A stretch of DNA of 64,000 nt from JBAZOY01 sp041648505 (GTDB taxonomy: Bacteria; Desulfobacterota; Syntrophia; Syntrophales; CG2-30-49-12), in the NCBI GenBank assembly GCA_041648505.1, contig JBAZOY010000005.1, forward strand, positions 1 through 64,000, in the 5' to 3' direction. Below, in pieces: positions 51,984 through 61,062 of the stretch; the first letter of the stretch is position 1, and every line of letters starts with the position of its first letter. A program made the position numbers and the translations under genes. The notes below the pieces were generated by a model that saw only the letters and a list, made by a program, of their open reading frames with translations, did not search any database and was not told where the DNA came from.

Positions 51984-52829
51984 ATGAAGAAGAGCGCATA
52001 TCTTGCAATAACGTTGTCTTTATTGATTATACTGGGAAGCTGTAAAGGTATCGCTTCGGCCTCGGGCAAAATTCAGGTTGCCGTCAGTGTTCTACCCCAG
52101 GCTTATTTTGTGGAGAGAGTGGGCGGAAATCGGGTGAATGTCCAGGTTATGATCCCGAAAGGGGCATCTCCTGAGATATATGAACCGATTCCGCAGCAAC
52201 TCGTCAGGCTGTCCGACTCTCACATTTACATTAAGATTGGTGTACCAACCTTTCCCTTTGAAAGGAAATATCTACCTGTCATTGGTGGGAAAAACAATAA
52301 AATGACGGTGGTCAATATGTCGGATGGTGCACGCTACCGTGAAGATGATCCTCATGTGTGGACTTCACCCTCTTATGTAAAGATAGCGGCCCGGAATATC
52401 TGTGAGGCTCTGTCCCTCTACGATCCTCAGTACCGAGATTATTACAGGAAAAATCTGGCATTATTTTTAGGTGATATTGATGAGTTGGATCGTAAGATCA
52501 GAACAATGCTTGCCGGCAGGCAAGGTTATGCTTTTATGGTTTATCATCCTGCATGGAGCTATTTTGCTGAGGAGTACGGCCTGAAACAACTGGCCATTGA
52601 AGAAGAGGGGAAAATAAAAGGAGCATCACATATCAAAGAGATGATTGATACGGCAAGACAGAAAGGCATTAAGGTTATTTTAGCTCAGAAGGGTTTTGAT
52701 ACAAAAACTGCGCGAACAATCGCCCACGAAATCGGGGGGAGAGTAATGGAAGTAGACCCATTAGACAGGAACTGGCTTGACGGCATGGAAACCTTTGCAA
52801 AAACCCTCCAGCAGGTGTTGAGAAAATAA
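51984..52829 (+). CDS. znuA: Metal (Zn/Mn-type) ABC transporter substrate-binding protein
   Basis: Cluster A-I binding protein of the ZnuA/TroA family, periplasmic lipoprotein. The signal has a lipobox (LLIILGSCKG), followed by the family start KIQVAVSVLPQAYFVERVGG. Metal-site regions: GASPEIYEP (where the family usually has His, here Glu), DPHVWTSP (His), VYHPAWSYFAEEYG (His) and MEVDPLD (Asp). Three of four ligands are standard. ATG 51984 is preceded by GAGGAG; an earlier ATG at 51963 is less likely because it precedes the signal peptide by seven charged residues. It is followed by its ATPase and permease. Which metal is carried cannot be decided. Confidence 0.88.
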   Translation: MKKSAYLAITLSLLIILGSCKGIASASGKIQVAVSVLPQAYFVERVGGNRVNVQVMIPKGASPEIYEPIPQQLVRLSDSHIYIKIGVPTFPFERKYLPVIGGKNNKMTVVNMSDGARYREDDPHVWTSPSYVKIAARNICEALSLYDPQYRDYYRKNLALFLGDIDELDRKIRTMLAGRQGYAFMVYHPAWSYFAEEYGLKQLAIEEEGKIKGASHIKEMIDTARQKGIKVILAQKGFDTKTARTIAHEIGGRVMEVDPLDRNWLDGMETFAKTLQQVLRK

Positions 52830-52839
52830 GAAAATAAAG

Positions 52840-53577
52840 ATGGAACACCTAATTGAAGTTACCAACGTATCGTTTGGATATGAAGACATTCCTGTTCTTG
52901 AGGATGTTTCTCTGAATATATTTGAGAAGGATTTTGTTCTTATCATAGGCCCCAATGGAGGGGGAAAAACAACTCTTTTGAAACTCATCATCGGGATTAT
53001 TAAACCCTGGATGGGTTCCATCCATATCCATAAAGATGTTTCCGGAAGAGTAGGTTATGTCCCGCAGTATGCAAGTTTCAATAGAAACTTTCCTATTAGT
53101 GCTTTTGAAATGGTACTGACGGGTTGTATTAATACACAAAATTACTTCGGTAAATACAAAAAAGACGATATTGAAAAAACCGGCAGGATACTCGAAAAAG
53201 TAAATATGTATGCCAGGCGGCATGAAAACATTAACAATCTCTCCGGTGGTCAGATCCAGAAGGTGCTTATCGCCCGCGCCCTGGTTTCTGAACCACTGGT
53301 GCTGTTTTTGGATGAGCCGACCGCATCAATTGATATTACATCAAAAACCAGTCTAATGGATTTTCTGAACGAACTTAATGAAAAGATGGCTATTGCGGTC
53401 GTAACCCATGATCCAACTCCCTTTGCGCCAACATACAGGCACATTGCCTGCCTTAATAAAAATCTCTACTTTCATGAAAGGGGAGAACTGGACACCCATG
53501 TTTTAGAATATGTTTATGGTTGTCCCGTCGAATTACTGGGACACGGCATACCTCATACTCTTTTGAAGAAACATTGA
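52840..53577 (+). CDS. znuC: Metal ABC transporter ATP-binding protein
   Basis: 245-residue ATPase. Walker A GPNGGGKTTLLK (about residue 35), Q-loop GYVPQY, signature NLSGGQIQKVLIARAL, Walker B LFLDEPTASID and the switch His in AVVTHDP. It begins 10 bp after the binding-protein gene. The family is the Zn/Mn/Fe chelate group by its partners. Confidence 0.93.
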   Translation: MEHLIEVTNVSFGYEDIPVLEDVSLNIFEKDFVLIIGPNGGGKTTLLKLIIGIIKPWMGSIHIHKDVSGRVGYVPQYASFNRNFPISAFEMVLTGCINTQNYFGKYKKDDIEKTGRILEKVNMYARRHENINNLSGGQIQKVLIARALVSEPLVLFLDEPTASIDITSKTSLMDFLNELNEKMAIAVVTHDPTPFAPTYRHIACLNKNLYFHERGELDTHVLEYVYGCPVELLGHGIPHTLLKKH

Positions 53578-53652
53578 CGTATCTCAGAGATCAGGGATCG
53601 CAGGTTAGGTCGCCCGTTGATCTTTCAAGCCTGGTTCCTGGAACTGACACTT

Positions 53653-54507
53653 ATGCCTATGGGAAATATCTTATCTTACGAATTCATGCAGAATGCTGTC
53701 TTGACCGGGATCATGGCCAGTATTGTCTGCGGTGTCATAGGGCCTTTCATTGTAACAAAACGTATGGTTTTTATCAGTGGCGGCTTGAGCCACACCGCAT
53801 TCGGTGGATTGGGCATCGCCTATTGGCTGGGAGTAAAGCCTCTCTACGGAGCAACCGCTTTTGTGCTACTTTCCGCGGGGATAATTGGAAATTTGAAAGA
53901 AAAGATGAGTGACCTGTTTATCGGTATCCTCTGGGCTGTAGGAGTGGCCATAGGGATCATTTTTATCCATATGACTCCGGGTTACACCCCGGACCTCATG
54001 ACCTTCCTGTTCGGGAATATCTTGATGATACCCAGAACAGATGTCATCATTACCTTTATTTTAGTGCTAATCGTAACTTTAACGGTTTTTATATTTTACC
54101 GGGGTTTTGTAACTATTACCCTCGACGAAGAGTATGCCCGGGCCAGGAAATTGCCCGTAAAGGCACTGAACATGGCACTGATTATCTTAATTGCCCTCTC
54201 CATTGTAACATTGATTCAGGTGGTCGGTATCATTCTGGTTATCGCGCTGCTTACCATTCCTGTCGCAGTTGCCGGCGAAATGTCCTTGAATTTCAAGCAA
54301 ATCATATGGCTTTCTATCGGATTCGGTATTATCTTCTGTCTCTCCGGACTTTTCATTTCCTATCTTCTTGAACTACCATCAGGGGCCTCAATCATTCTCA
54401 TCGGCGGTATGTTCCTTATCTTTGTCAAGGGCGCCAAAAAGCTGTTTCCCCGTCAGAGAGCCATCGTCTCCCATGAGGGGTCCCGGACGAAGTGCAGTAC
54501 CCAGTAA
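53653..54507 (+). CDS. znuB: Metal ABC transporter permease
   Basis: Integral membrane permease of the ZnuB/TroC family with about eight helices. Diagnostic segments are FMQNAVLTGIMASIVCGVIG, KRMVFISGGLSHTAFGGLG and the C-terminal VVGIILVIALLTIPVAVA. The frame opens at a TTG (53617), but ATG 53653 begins right before the conserved N-terminus and gives the usual ~285 residues. Third gene of the transporter operon. Confidence 0.92.
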   Translation: MPMGNILSYEFMQNAVLTGIMASIVCGVIGPFIVTKRMVFISGGLSHTAFGGLGIAYWLGVKPLYGATAFVLLSAGIIGNLKEKMSDLFIGILWAVGVAIGIIFIHMTPGYTPDLMTFLFGNILMIPRTDVIITFILVLIVTLTVFIFYRGFVTITLDEEYARARKLPVKALNMALIILIALSIVTLIQVVGIILVIALLTIPVAVAGEMSLNFKQIIWLSIGFGIIFCLSGLFISYLLELPSGASIILIGGMFLIFVKGAKKLFPRQRAIVSHEGSRTKCSTQ

Positions 54508-54542
54508 CTAAAATAACTGTTAAGCGATAGAACATTTGTTGC

Positions 54543-54571
54543 TTGACATTTTCTTAGATAAAAGGTTATAA
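54543..54571 (+). promoter_or_regulatory. Promoter of tRNA-Glu
   Basis: Consensus TTGACA (54543-54548) is followed, after 17-18 nt, by TTATAA/TATAAG (about 54566-54572), roughly 70 nt before the mature tRNA. Confidence 0.6.
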
Positions 54572-54642
54572 GCACCAATTCACAAGATGTGACGAACCGG
54601 AAACGTTAGATTCTGATAGGATTTTTTGCGGAAGTGATTTTA

Positions 54643-54715
54643 GTCCCCATCGTCTAGAGGCCTAGGACACCGGCTTTTCACGCCGGTAACCGGGGTTCGA
54701 CTCCCCGTGGGGACG
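54643..54715 (+). tRNA. tRNA-Glu (anticodon TTC)
   Basis: Acceptor stem GTCCCCA/TGGGGAC with discriminator G, D arm TCGTCTAGAGGCCTAGGACA, anticodon stem CCGGC/GCCGG with loop containing TTC, and T arm CGGGGTTCGACTCCCCG. CCA is not encoded. Its 3' end is 1 bp from the stop of the convergent gene at 54717. Confidence 0.96.
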
Positions 54716-54716
54716 T

Positions 54717-55343
54717 TTAAATAAGCCATTTCACACCTGCAATGGCCGTCACAGACTTTTCCGGTACAAGAATACAGCTTGCCGTGATTTTAACGCCTAT
54801 TCGGTCCAACTCTAAAAGACGGTGGATCGTCTTCTGATTTTCCAGTAAAAAATCACCATAACCGGCGGAGTAACGTTTCTGCATGAGTGTTTTATTCTCC
54901 CGGCGCAGATTCTGTTTAAAATAACTCATGATCCAGTCCAGAGATGCGTCAGCCATTTCACTGGCTGCCGCATCAAAAACGACAGACCGTTTTAGATTGT
55001 CACTTGCGGCATCTTTCTCAATCGCCCTCATTATATCGTTGCCCGCCGTGGCACCCATCAGGATAACCTCTTGACAATGCTTAAGAAATGCAGCAAGTTG
55101 TCGGCTCTCAAAGATCAAATCGTTGGACAGGGTAATTCTGGCGGTATCATTCTCCTTTATGGGCAGCCGTAACGCTGTACCCTGGAGATGAATCAGGGAT
55201 CCGGCATCTTCTATATATTGTTCTACTGCCTCTTGCTGCCTGGATGGTATTCTGGTAACACCTCTGCGGTATCCAAGTCGTCCGTATATCCTTTTATGTG
55301 GCACACTGATGGATATGGTATCGAAAAAAATAGGGGAGTGCAT
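54717..55343 (-). CDS. MetH activation-domain-like protein (vitamin B12-dependent methionine synthase reactivation)
   Basis: A 208-residue soluble protein. The C-terminal KRYSAGYGDFLLENQKTIHRLL matches the SAM-binding RxxxGYG region of the MetH activation domain, and RIGVKITASCILVPEKSVTAI the strand that follows it. The N-terminal half is the variable part of stand-alone versions. It could reductively methylate a corrinoid in MetH lacking its own activation domain or in a related corrinoid protein. It is the last gene of the - strand run starting at 60372; a functional link to the redox genes is not clear. Confidence 0.75.
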   Translation of the reverse strand: MHSPIFFDTISISVPHKRIYGRLGYRRGVTRIPSRQQEAVEQYIEDAGSLIHLQGTALRLPIKENDTARITLSNDLIFESRQLAAFLKHCQEVILMGATAGNDIMRAIEKDAASDNLKRSVVFDAAASEMADASLDWIMSYFKQNLRRENKTLMQKRYSAGYGDFLLENQKTIHRLLELDRIGVKITASCILVPEKSVTAIAGVKWLI

Positions 55344-55417
55344 ATCGTTTTCTTTATCCGTTGACCGTGTTTAACTCTTTGTCGGTGAACGGTGGACGCT
55401 GAGCTATTACAAAGTCA

Positions 55418-56527
55418 TTAGCCGACCGTGTCCAATTTCCCCGATTCTTCAGGGATCGGTTGACTATTTATAGGGAAGGATACGTGGAACGTTGTGCCTT
55501 TGTTGCTATCAGAGGTAACTGTTATTTGTCCTCCAAGTTCATCTACGGTTTTTTTGGTGACCAGCAGCCCCAGGCCGGTACCGTAGCGTTCCTTCGTGGA
55601 CAACATTTCGGTAAATATATAATCTTCCCATCCATGTGGCAACCCCGGGCCGTTATCAGAAACCTCAAAAATCGCTATCGGTCCTTTGCGGCTGGTTCTT
55701 ATCGCTACCCGATGATCGTTCCGGTTTGAATCGAACTTACAGGCATCCAGTGCATTGTGTACCAGATTACTCAGAGCTATATGGAGATCTTCAGCATTAA
55801 GTAACATAGTACCGAGTTCCCGGTCAACATCTATCGTCATTTCAATTTTTTCCCGTGCCGCTGTTTTGGAAAAAAGGTCAAAAACCTCAAGAGCCACATG
55901 ATTAGGGTTTATGAGGCTGATCTCGTGCTCACGCTTTTTGGCACAGTAAAGTATATCCTTTACCAGACCGGCAATACGGGCTACATTGCGTTGCACCATC
56001 TCCCAGCCTTTTAAGGTTTCTTTACTGTCCTTTTTATTTAATCCTGAATTTACCACGTAAATGCCGCCATCAAGACCGGTGAGGATATTTTTGATGCCGT
56101 GGGCCATTGTGGCTACGGTATGTCCCATCATGGTCAGCTCGGTTTGCATACGCTTAACAGGTGTAATGTTGGTAGACATTTCCATCACCGCTGTAATTTC
56201 TCCTTTTTCATTTCGCAGGGGACTGGTGTAGACGATAACGAAAGCTTCTTTACCATCGCGGGTAATTACCTGTTCTTCGCTCACATGGACCTGACCGTCC
56301 TTAAATGTCTTACCTACCGGACATTTTGGACAGGGATCCGTTCTTCCTTTATATACTTCGTAACACAACTCCCCTATCCGGTCACCAAAGTCATTCCGGA
56401 ACAGTTCGTTGATTTGAATTATCCGTAATTCAGGATTTTGTACAGAGATGTAACAGGGAACCTTCCGGAAGAGCTGGCGATAATCGCGTCGGGTTGGTTC
56501 CAATTCCTCGATGCTGTTTCGATCCAT
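55418..56527 (-). CDS. PAS-domain sensor histidine kinase
   Basis: About 369 residues without membrane segments. An N-terminal PAS domain contains CYEVYKGRTDPCPKCPVGK, a Cys-rich loop (C, then CPKCP) seen in some redox or iron-sulfur sensing PAS proteins. The kinase H-box is MAHGIKNILTGLDGG, the N-box NLVHNALDAC, the G1 box SDNGPGLPHG and the G2 box GTGLGLLV. The frame opens at TTG 56569, but ATG 56527 is the likely start, 30 bp after the response-regulator stop. It is a cytoplasmic sensor, partner of the regulator at 56557, probably of the redox complex encoded upstream. Confidence 0.9.
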   Translation of the reverse strand: MDRNSIEELEPTRRDYRQLFRKVPCYISVQNPELRIIQINELFRNDFGDRIGELCYEVYKGRTDPCPKCPVGKTFKDGQVHVSEEQVITRDGKEAFVIVYTSPLRNEKGEITAVMEMSTNITPVKRMQTELTMMGHTVATMAHGIKNILTGLDGGIYVVNSGLNKKDSKETLKGWEMVQRNVARIAGLVKDILYCAKKREHEISLINPNHVALEVFDLFSKTAAREKIEMTIDVDRELGTMLLNAEDLHIALSNLVHNALDACKFDSNRNDHRVAIRTSRKGPIAIFEVSDNGPGLPHGWEDYIFTEMLSTKERYGTGLGLLVTKKTVDELGGQITVTSDSNKGTTFHVSFPINSQPIPEESGKLDTVG

Positions 56528-56556
56528 ATTATTACCTGATCTGATCAGCTGGAAAT

Positions 56557-56931
56557 CTATTTCATGCAAGTTTTAACTTTGGCAAGTAAATCCTCGGTGG
56601 AGAATGGCTTCTCGATAAATTCTTCCGGCTTAGGTAGCCCACCGCGATCACGGGCGAAGAAATCCTTATATGCGCTGACCCCTGTAAGAACGATTACCGG
56701 AATATTTTTGTATTCTTCGCTCTTTTTGAGTTTACGGTAGAGCCCGACTCCACTCTGATTTGGCATGATGATGTCCAGAACGACTGCGTCGGGATGAAAT
56801 TCGCTGACTTTAATGAACCCTTCCTCCCCATCTGCCGCGGTTTCCGTCTCGTAGCCATTGTTGGTGAGCAGAGAAGTCAAATAGGTTCTCAAATCTTCTT
56901 CATCGTCTACGATCAAGATTTTCTTGGCCAT
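56557..56931 (-). CDS. Single-domain response regulator
   Basis: A 124-residue receiver domain alone. Acidic pocket in ILIVDDEED, phospho-acceptor Asp in AVVLDIIMPN, Thr in VIVLTGVS and Lys in FIEKPFS. There is no output domain, so it acts by protein contact or as a phosphate relay. ATG 56931 has GGAGGGG in front. Directly followed by the histidine kinase. Confidence 0.93.
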   Translation of the reverse strand: MAKKILIVDDEEDLRTYLTSLLTNNGYETETAADGEEGFIKVSEFHPDAVVLDIIMPNQSGVGLYRKLKKSEEYKNIPVIVLTGVSAYKDFFARDRGGLPKPEEFIEKPFSTEDLLAKVKTCMK

Positions 56932-56982
56932 TTTCCCCTCCATTTTTCAGCTTAATGGTTTATGGTTTCTAATCCTTTCCCC

Positions 56983-57591
56983 TTATTTTTTAATCTGTGT
57001 CAGGGTTTCCCTTACCTTTTCTCTTACCTCCGGATGCTGGTTTTTATCGTTCACTGCTTCTTCCAGGGCTGCCAGTACCTCCCTGTTGTCCCCCTGGCTT
57101 ATCATACCCAGAGATTTCGCGGCCATGATACGCACCTCTATCTCGTCATCTGTTAAGCAAGTGACGAGTTGACTGCAAGCGCTCCCAGCTGCAGGGCCTA
57201 TCTCTCCCAGCGCCCAGGCTATCGTTGCCCTTACGTACCAAACTAAATCGGCGGCCAATGCATTAGTGAGTGACGTTACCACCGGTGCCGCCTTTGGTCC
57301 AAGATTACCAAGAGTGTAGGCTGCATACTCTCTTACATCCTCGTGCTCATCTTGAAGCAGGGGTGTAATCTTTTCCGCGAGTATGCCTGCATCTAATCTG
57401 ATCTCTTTTATGGTCTGCAACGCGGCCAGGCGGACAAACCAGATGCTGTCCTTTAGGGCTTCAATCAATACATTGCCAACGATGGGGTTATCATCAGCTC
57501 CAATATCTCCGAGAGTGCGGGCAGCGGCAAAGCGTATATGGCAATCATTATCTCCCAAGTCGCATATTAGTCGGGCTATCGCCTTTTCCAT
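56983..57591 (-). CDS. HEAT-repeat protein
   Basis: About 202 residues made of five to six helical repeats, each ~31-37 residues, with conserved cores: DCHIRFAAARTLGDIGADD, SIWFVRLAALQTIKEI, HEDVREYAAYTLGNLG, LVWYVRATIAWALGEIG and EIEVRIMAAKSLGMI. It has the PBS-lyase-type HEAT pattern. A scaffold or adaptor role in the signalling and redox cluster is inferred from position only. Confidence 0.88.
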   Translation of the reverse strand: MEKAIARLICDLGDNDCHIRFAAARTLGDIGADDNPIVGNVLIEALKDSIWFVRLAALQTIKEIRLDAGILAEKITPLLQDEHEDVREYAAYTLGNLGPKAAPVVTSLTNALAADLVWYVRATIAWALGEIGPAAGSACSQLVTCLTDDEIEVRIMAAKSLGMISQGDNREVLAALEEAVNDKNQHPEVREKVRETLTQIKK

Positions 57592-57671
57592 ATTAAGAGT
57601 TTTTCAAAGATTTCATATTCAGGTCAATTACCGGTTATCAGCGATCGATATAAGACTTGCGACAGGTTTTT

Positions 57672-58199
57672 TCAAACCTGGATAAGTGACCATTCGCCTT
57701 CCTTAATCCCCAATTGATCAATAATGTCAACTGCCTGCTTATTGAGGTGGAAGGAATTTGGCTTATCCGGACCCACCATGATCACCGGTACCCTGAAATT
57801 GGCAGCGAATCGCTCGATCTGCTGGCCACCAAAGTCCGCACCACGTTCAGTGTATCCCAGTACTAAGAGATCATACTCTCTTCGATGCAGACAGCGGGCC
57901 AGTTCAGCCCCCTCATTTCCCTCACATAGCCGGAAGCCCACCTTAACAAAGTCTCCCAGTCTTGACTCATAGTACTCACGCAGCTCGTATTCCTTTTTGA
58001 CCTGCAACTCATCGGTAACCAGCACCAGCGTGTCTTTCTTTTCATCTGCGTAGACTACTTCCCGGCGGAAACGGAAAGGTGAAGCCAACCAGTGGAAGAT
58101 ATTGAGTTGAATATCTTTCTTAGTGGCCAATCTGAAGGCATAATCAAATGCCCAGTCTCCCTGACGGGAATAGTGTGAACAAAGTCCGATTGCTTCCAT
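57672..58199 (-). CDS. Universal-stress-protein-like
   Basis: A 175-residue single-domain protein. The fold is indicated by the N-terminal strand EAIGLCSHYSRQGDWAFDYAFRLA, the central YDLLVLGYTERGADF and the C-terminal ERFAANFRVPVIMVGP, which matches the end of the USP core. The ATP-binding GxxGxxxxS loop is not clearly conserved. It starts 18 bp downstream of the iron-sulfur protein gene, in the same run. Confidence 0.7.
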   Translation of the reverse strand: MEAIGLCSHYSRQGDWAFDYAFRLATKKDIQLNIFHWLASPFRFRREVVYADEKKDTLVLVTDELQVKKEYELREYYESRLGDFVKVGFRLCEGNEGAELARCLHRREYDLLVLGYTERGADFGGQQIERFAANFRVPVIMVGPDKPNSFHLNKQAVDIIDQLGIKEGEWSLIQV

Positions 58200-58217
58200 A
58201 TTTTATACCTTTCTCCT

Positions 58218-59651
58218 TCATTTTTTCTCTGTTTTTTCCGGAATAATTAAGGCCTCGGCAACCAAGTCTAAAATCTGGACCACCTGTATGTCAAGCTTAT
58301 AGTGTTTTATCACGTCAGTAAGACCATCGACACAGTTATGGCAAATGGTACAGACTTGCTTAGCCCCCGTAGCTGTCATTTGTTCTGCCTTAATTCTTGC
58401 CACTTCCATCCGAAGAGGTTTATACTCCACCATAGACAGGAGCCCACTACCCCCCGTACAGCAGAAGTTGTCTGTCCGGTTGGGATACATCTCACGGAAA
58501 TCGGTACAGACCCGGTTTAATATCCAGCGGGGCTCTTCAATAAGATCACCGGAACGGGCTATATTACAGGAGTCGTGAAAGGTAACCGGCAGAGGATTCC
58601 GGGAGGGATCCACCTTTATTATCCCCTGATTTATGTAGCGGATGAGGGTAATCAAAACAGATTCATTGTGAATATCCTGTTCATATTTGGCCCAGTTGTA
58701 GCCTTCCCACCGGCTGGACCGGTAACCATGGCCGCACTCGGAGATTACGATCCGCTTGGCCCGCAGACGCTTTGCCGCTTTGTAGAGATTTCCGGCTATA
58801 TAACCTCCCAATTTGTCATCACCTGAGAAGAGCCCGAAGTTGGTCTGATCCCAGCCCCAACTTGGCATTGTCCAGCTCTCCCCGGCGAGGTGGAATATCT
58901 TGCCGGCATTGCCAATCGAGCGTGGGTCATACTTAATCTCACGGGGATTAACGGTGTACATGAAGTCGCAGTCTTCCTTATCTACCGGTATCTTGAAGGT
59001 GGGATCGTCCAATTCGGCCTGGATTTCTTCTTCCATCCATTCCAGGGTTTCGATATAATCTTCCTGTGTAACTCCCATCTGGTTACCGAGTTCCCATGAG
59101 TCCTTGCTAACTACGAAGACTCCCTCAGGCACAATCCCCAGTTCCGTGAGAAGCCCCCTGGTCATTCGAACGAGAATCGCCGTGTCCACACCCATCGGGC
59201 AGTTTAAGGTGCAACGCCGGCAACAGGAGCAGGTTCCAAAGACGATATTCTTGAGACGTTTTAAGTCTTCATCATCCTTGGGGCTATTTGCATGTACCCA
59301 CCAAGGGACGATCCGGCCGGTCCAGTCAAAATGTTTTTTGAAGATACGCCTGATCTGGTCAGCCTTGTAAGCTGGGGTCATGGTCGGGTCGTGAGGACGG
59401 ACTAGGGCGTAATGACAAGATTCAGCACACATGCCGCAATGTACACAACCTACCATCGAGCTTACCACCTGACGGCTCAATTTGGGTTTCAGTAATTCAA
59501 GCAATTTTTTTACATTATCCTGTTTGGGATTATAGACCTTGAGACGTCCATCAACAACACAAGGCGTCTTGTCTTCAACTGCTTTTATCTGTTCCTTTAT
59601 ATCCAGAGGTAAATTAATTACATCGGAGATATTAATGCATTTCTCGTTCAA
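58218..59651 (-). CDS. HdrD/DsrK-like iron-sulfur protein
   Basis: A 477-residue cytoplasmic electron-transfer subunit. Two ferredoxin-type cluster motifs are CVHCGMCAESCHY and CSCCRRCTLNCPMG. The C-terminal CCG-type region has ISECGHGYRSS, HDSCNIARSGD, DNFCCTGGSGLL and CTICHNC, as in heterodisulfide-reductase HdrD, DsrK and TmcB proteins, where it binds a noncubane cluster. The start is TTG 59651 with AAGGAG at ideal spacing. With the cytochrome b upstream it likely forms a membrane quinone-thiol/disulfide oxidoreductase. The exact partner is unknown; no dsrAB or tmcA is in the window. Confidence 0.88.
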   Translation of the reverse strand: MNEKCINISDVINLPLDIKEQIKAVEDKTPCVVDGRLKVYNPKQDNVKKLLELLKPKLSRQVVSSMVGCVHCGMCAESCHYALVRPHDPTMTPAYKADQIRRIFKKHFDWTGRIVPWWVHANSPKDDEDLKRLKNIVFGTCSCCRRCTLNCPMGVDTAILVRMTRGLLTELGIVPEGVFVVSKDSWELGNQMGVTQEDYIETLEWMEEEIQAELDDPTFKIPVDKEDCDFMYTVNPREIKYDPRSIGNAGKIFHLAGESWTMPSWGWDQTNFGLFSGDDKLGGYIAGNLYKAAKRLRAKRIVISECGHGYRSSRWEGYNWAKYEQDIHNESVLITLIRYINQGIIKVDPSRNPLPVTFHDSCNIARSGDLIEEPRWILNRVCTDFREMYPNRTDNFCCTGGSGLLSMVEYKPLRMEVARIKAEQMTATGAKQVCTICHNCVDGLTDVIKHYKLDIQVVQILDLVAEALIIPEKTEKK

Positions 59652-59691
59652 TGGTACTCTCCTTTCAATATTTGAGATATATTCGCATGTC

Positions 59692-60372
59692 TTATTCTAA
59701 TCCGGCAGGTTGTTCCCCGCCTCTCTTCCGTGGGAACACTCCGCGATGCCCCATCGTCTTACCCAGAAAATAGCGGGTAAAAGGGTAATACAGGTAATGG
59801 GAAATCTTGGAAAAGGGGACGTAGACCAGAAAAAAAGTGGTCATGATGAAGAAAATTATCAGAGGCAGCTCGCTTGCCTGGTACTGATTAGGGACGGCGA
59901 AAACCCCGGAACCAAAGAAAGCAGACATCAATACCAACGAGAAGTAGTCATCCGGAGTACTGATAAGGCGCAGTGTCGGACTGGTAATACGCCGGATTAA
60001 TCTTATTATACCGACGGCAAAAGCGGCTCCCAGAGCAAGTTGAAAAATATGCACCACCGCGCTTGTCTCAAATATTTGAGGCCAGTAGGGAATGATGAAG
60101 GTGGCACTTATTGCCGCCACAACTCCAAGGTGGAATATCACAAACTGGGCGTAAAAGTTCCAGTTTTGCCGTACGCTTTCCATGGCCCAGGGCATGGCAA
60201 CACTCATCATCGAATAGGCTATTCCTACTTGCGGATTGCCTGCGGGATCAGTCAGTTCTTTGCCGGCCTTGAATCTAAACATCCAGATCAACCGGAGGAT
60301 GTAAACTGTTCCCATGAAGGTCAGGGCTACAATCTGTACCTCATCCTCTAAAATTCGCAAAAATTCACTCAT
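59692..60372 (-). CDS. NarI/DsrM-like cytochrome b membrane subunit
   Basis: 226 residues with about five membrane helices: LTFMGTVYILRLIWMF, FYAQFVIFHLGVVAAISATF, VVHIFQLALGAAFAVGIIRL, YFSLVLMSAFFGSGVFAV and LPLIIFFIMTTFFLVYVPF. Candidate heme His are in FHLGVV, VVHIF and KISHYLYYP. This is the nitrate-reductase-gamma-like pattern that delivers electrons between quinone and a DsrK/HdrD subunit. The ATG has AGGAGG upstream. First gene of the seven-gene run. Confidence 0.85.
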   Translation of the reverse strand: MSEFLRILEDEVQIVALTFMGTVYILRLIWMFRFKAGKELTDPAGNPQVGIAYSMMSVAMPWAMESVRQNWNFYAQFVIFHLGVVAAISATFIIPYWPQIFETSAVVHIFQLALGAAFAVGIIRLIRRITSPTLRLISTPDDYFSLVLMSAFFGSGVFAVPNQYQASELPLIIFFIMTTFFLVYVPFSKISHYLYYPFTRYFLGKTMGHRGVFPRKRGGEQPAGLE

Positions 60373-60785
60373 GTTTCCTCCTAAAATCGTATTTACTGCC
60401 TCGCTAAATAATATCTCAGAAAAGATGGTTCAATGAGATGATTCAACGGGGCACGGCTCTTGATCAGAAGTAGCTAAAAATTTGGAATCACAAAATATTT
60501 AAATATAGAAATAATTGCTTACAAAAAGGGTAATTGTTCATGGTGGACTGTTGTAAGTGTTGAATTACGTTTAAAGTATATAGAGTAATATTACTTAATA
60601 TAAGTAAATAACTTATTATCAGCTAATTCTAATCATTTTCCGTAACTGTGTCAAGGTCATTTTTTTACAAGATCTTTGCTATTGCCTCACATCAAGGCAC
60701 CGATTTGTTCTGAATGTGATAAGGTTCATCGTTGTTTCGTTTGCGGTAAAGGGTTTTTCATTTTAGGCAATCTCGAAAAGGGTTC
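60373..60785. other. AT-rich divergent gap without a gene
   Basis: Together with the following promoter and leader this is a ~690-bp region between two divergent operons. It is rich in A/T (around 60480-60640) and probably carries promoters for both sides, but no coding frame or RNA gene is supported. Confidence 0.4.
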
Positions 60786-60813
60786 TTGACTTTTCATGTC
60801 CTCATGATAAGAT
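60786..60813 (+). promoter_or_regulatory. Possible promoter of the methylmalonyl-CoA mutase genes
   Basis: TTGACT (60786-60791), 16-nt spacer, TAAGAT (60808-60813). It would give a ~240-nt leader before the ATG at 61063, which is long; other starts are possible. Confidence 0.35.
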
Positions 60814-61062
60814 TCCACCCCGTGATTCAATCGTAGTATGGAGTTATATTGGTTGCAGCTCCCTTGGGACCTTTAATCTTTTTCTGTTCGCTTATTTTGT
60901 CAAGATTTGTCATGAAGCAGGCCGTTATTGTAAAATCTCTTAGTTTGCCGCCGGTATTAACCTCTGCATGGGACTTACCCGGGATAAAAAGAGGGAAACG
61001 ATCATTTATCTGATTACATGAAACCGATATATAATTTCCAATCACGAAAAGAGGAGGGGAAA

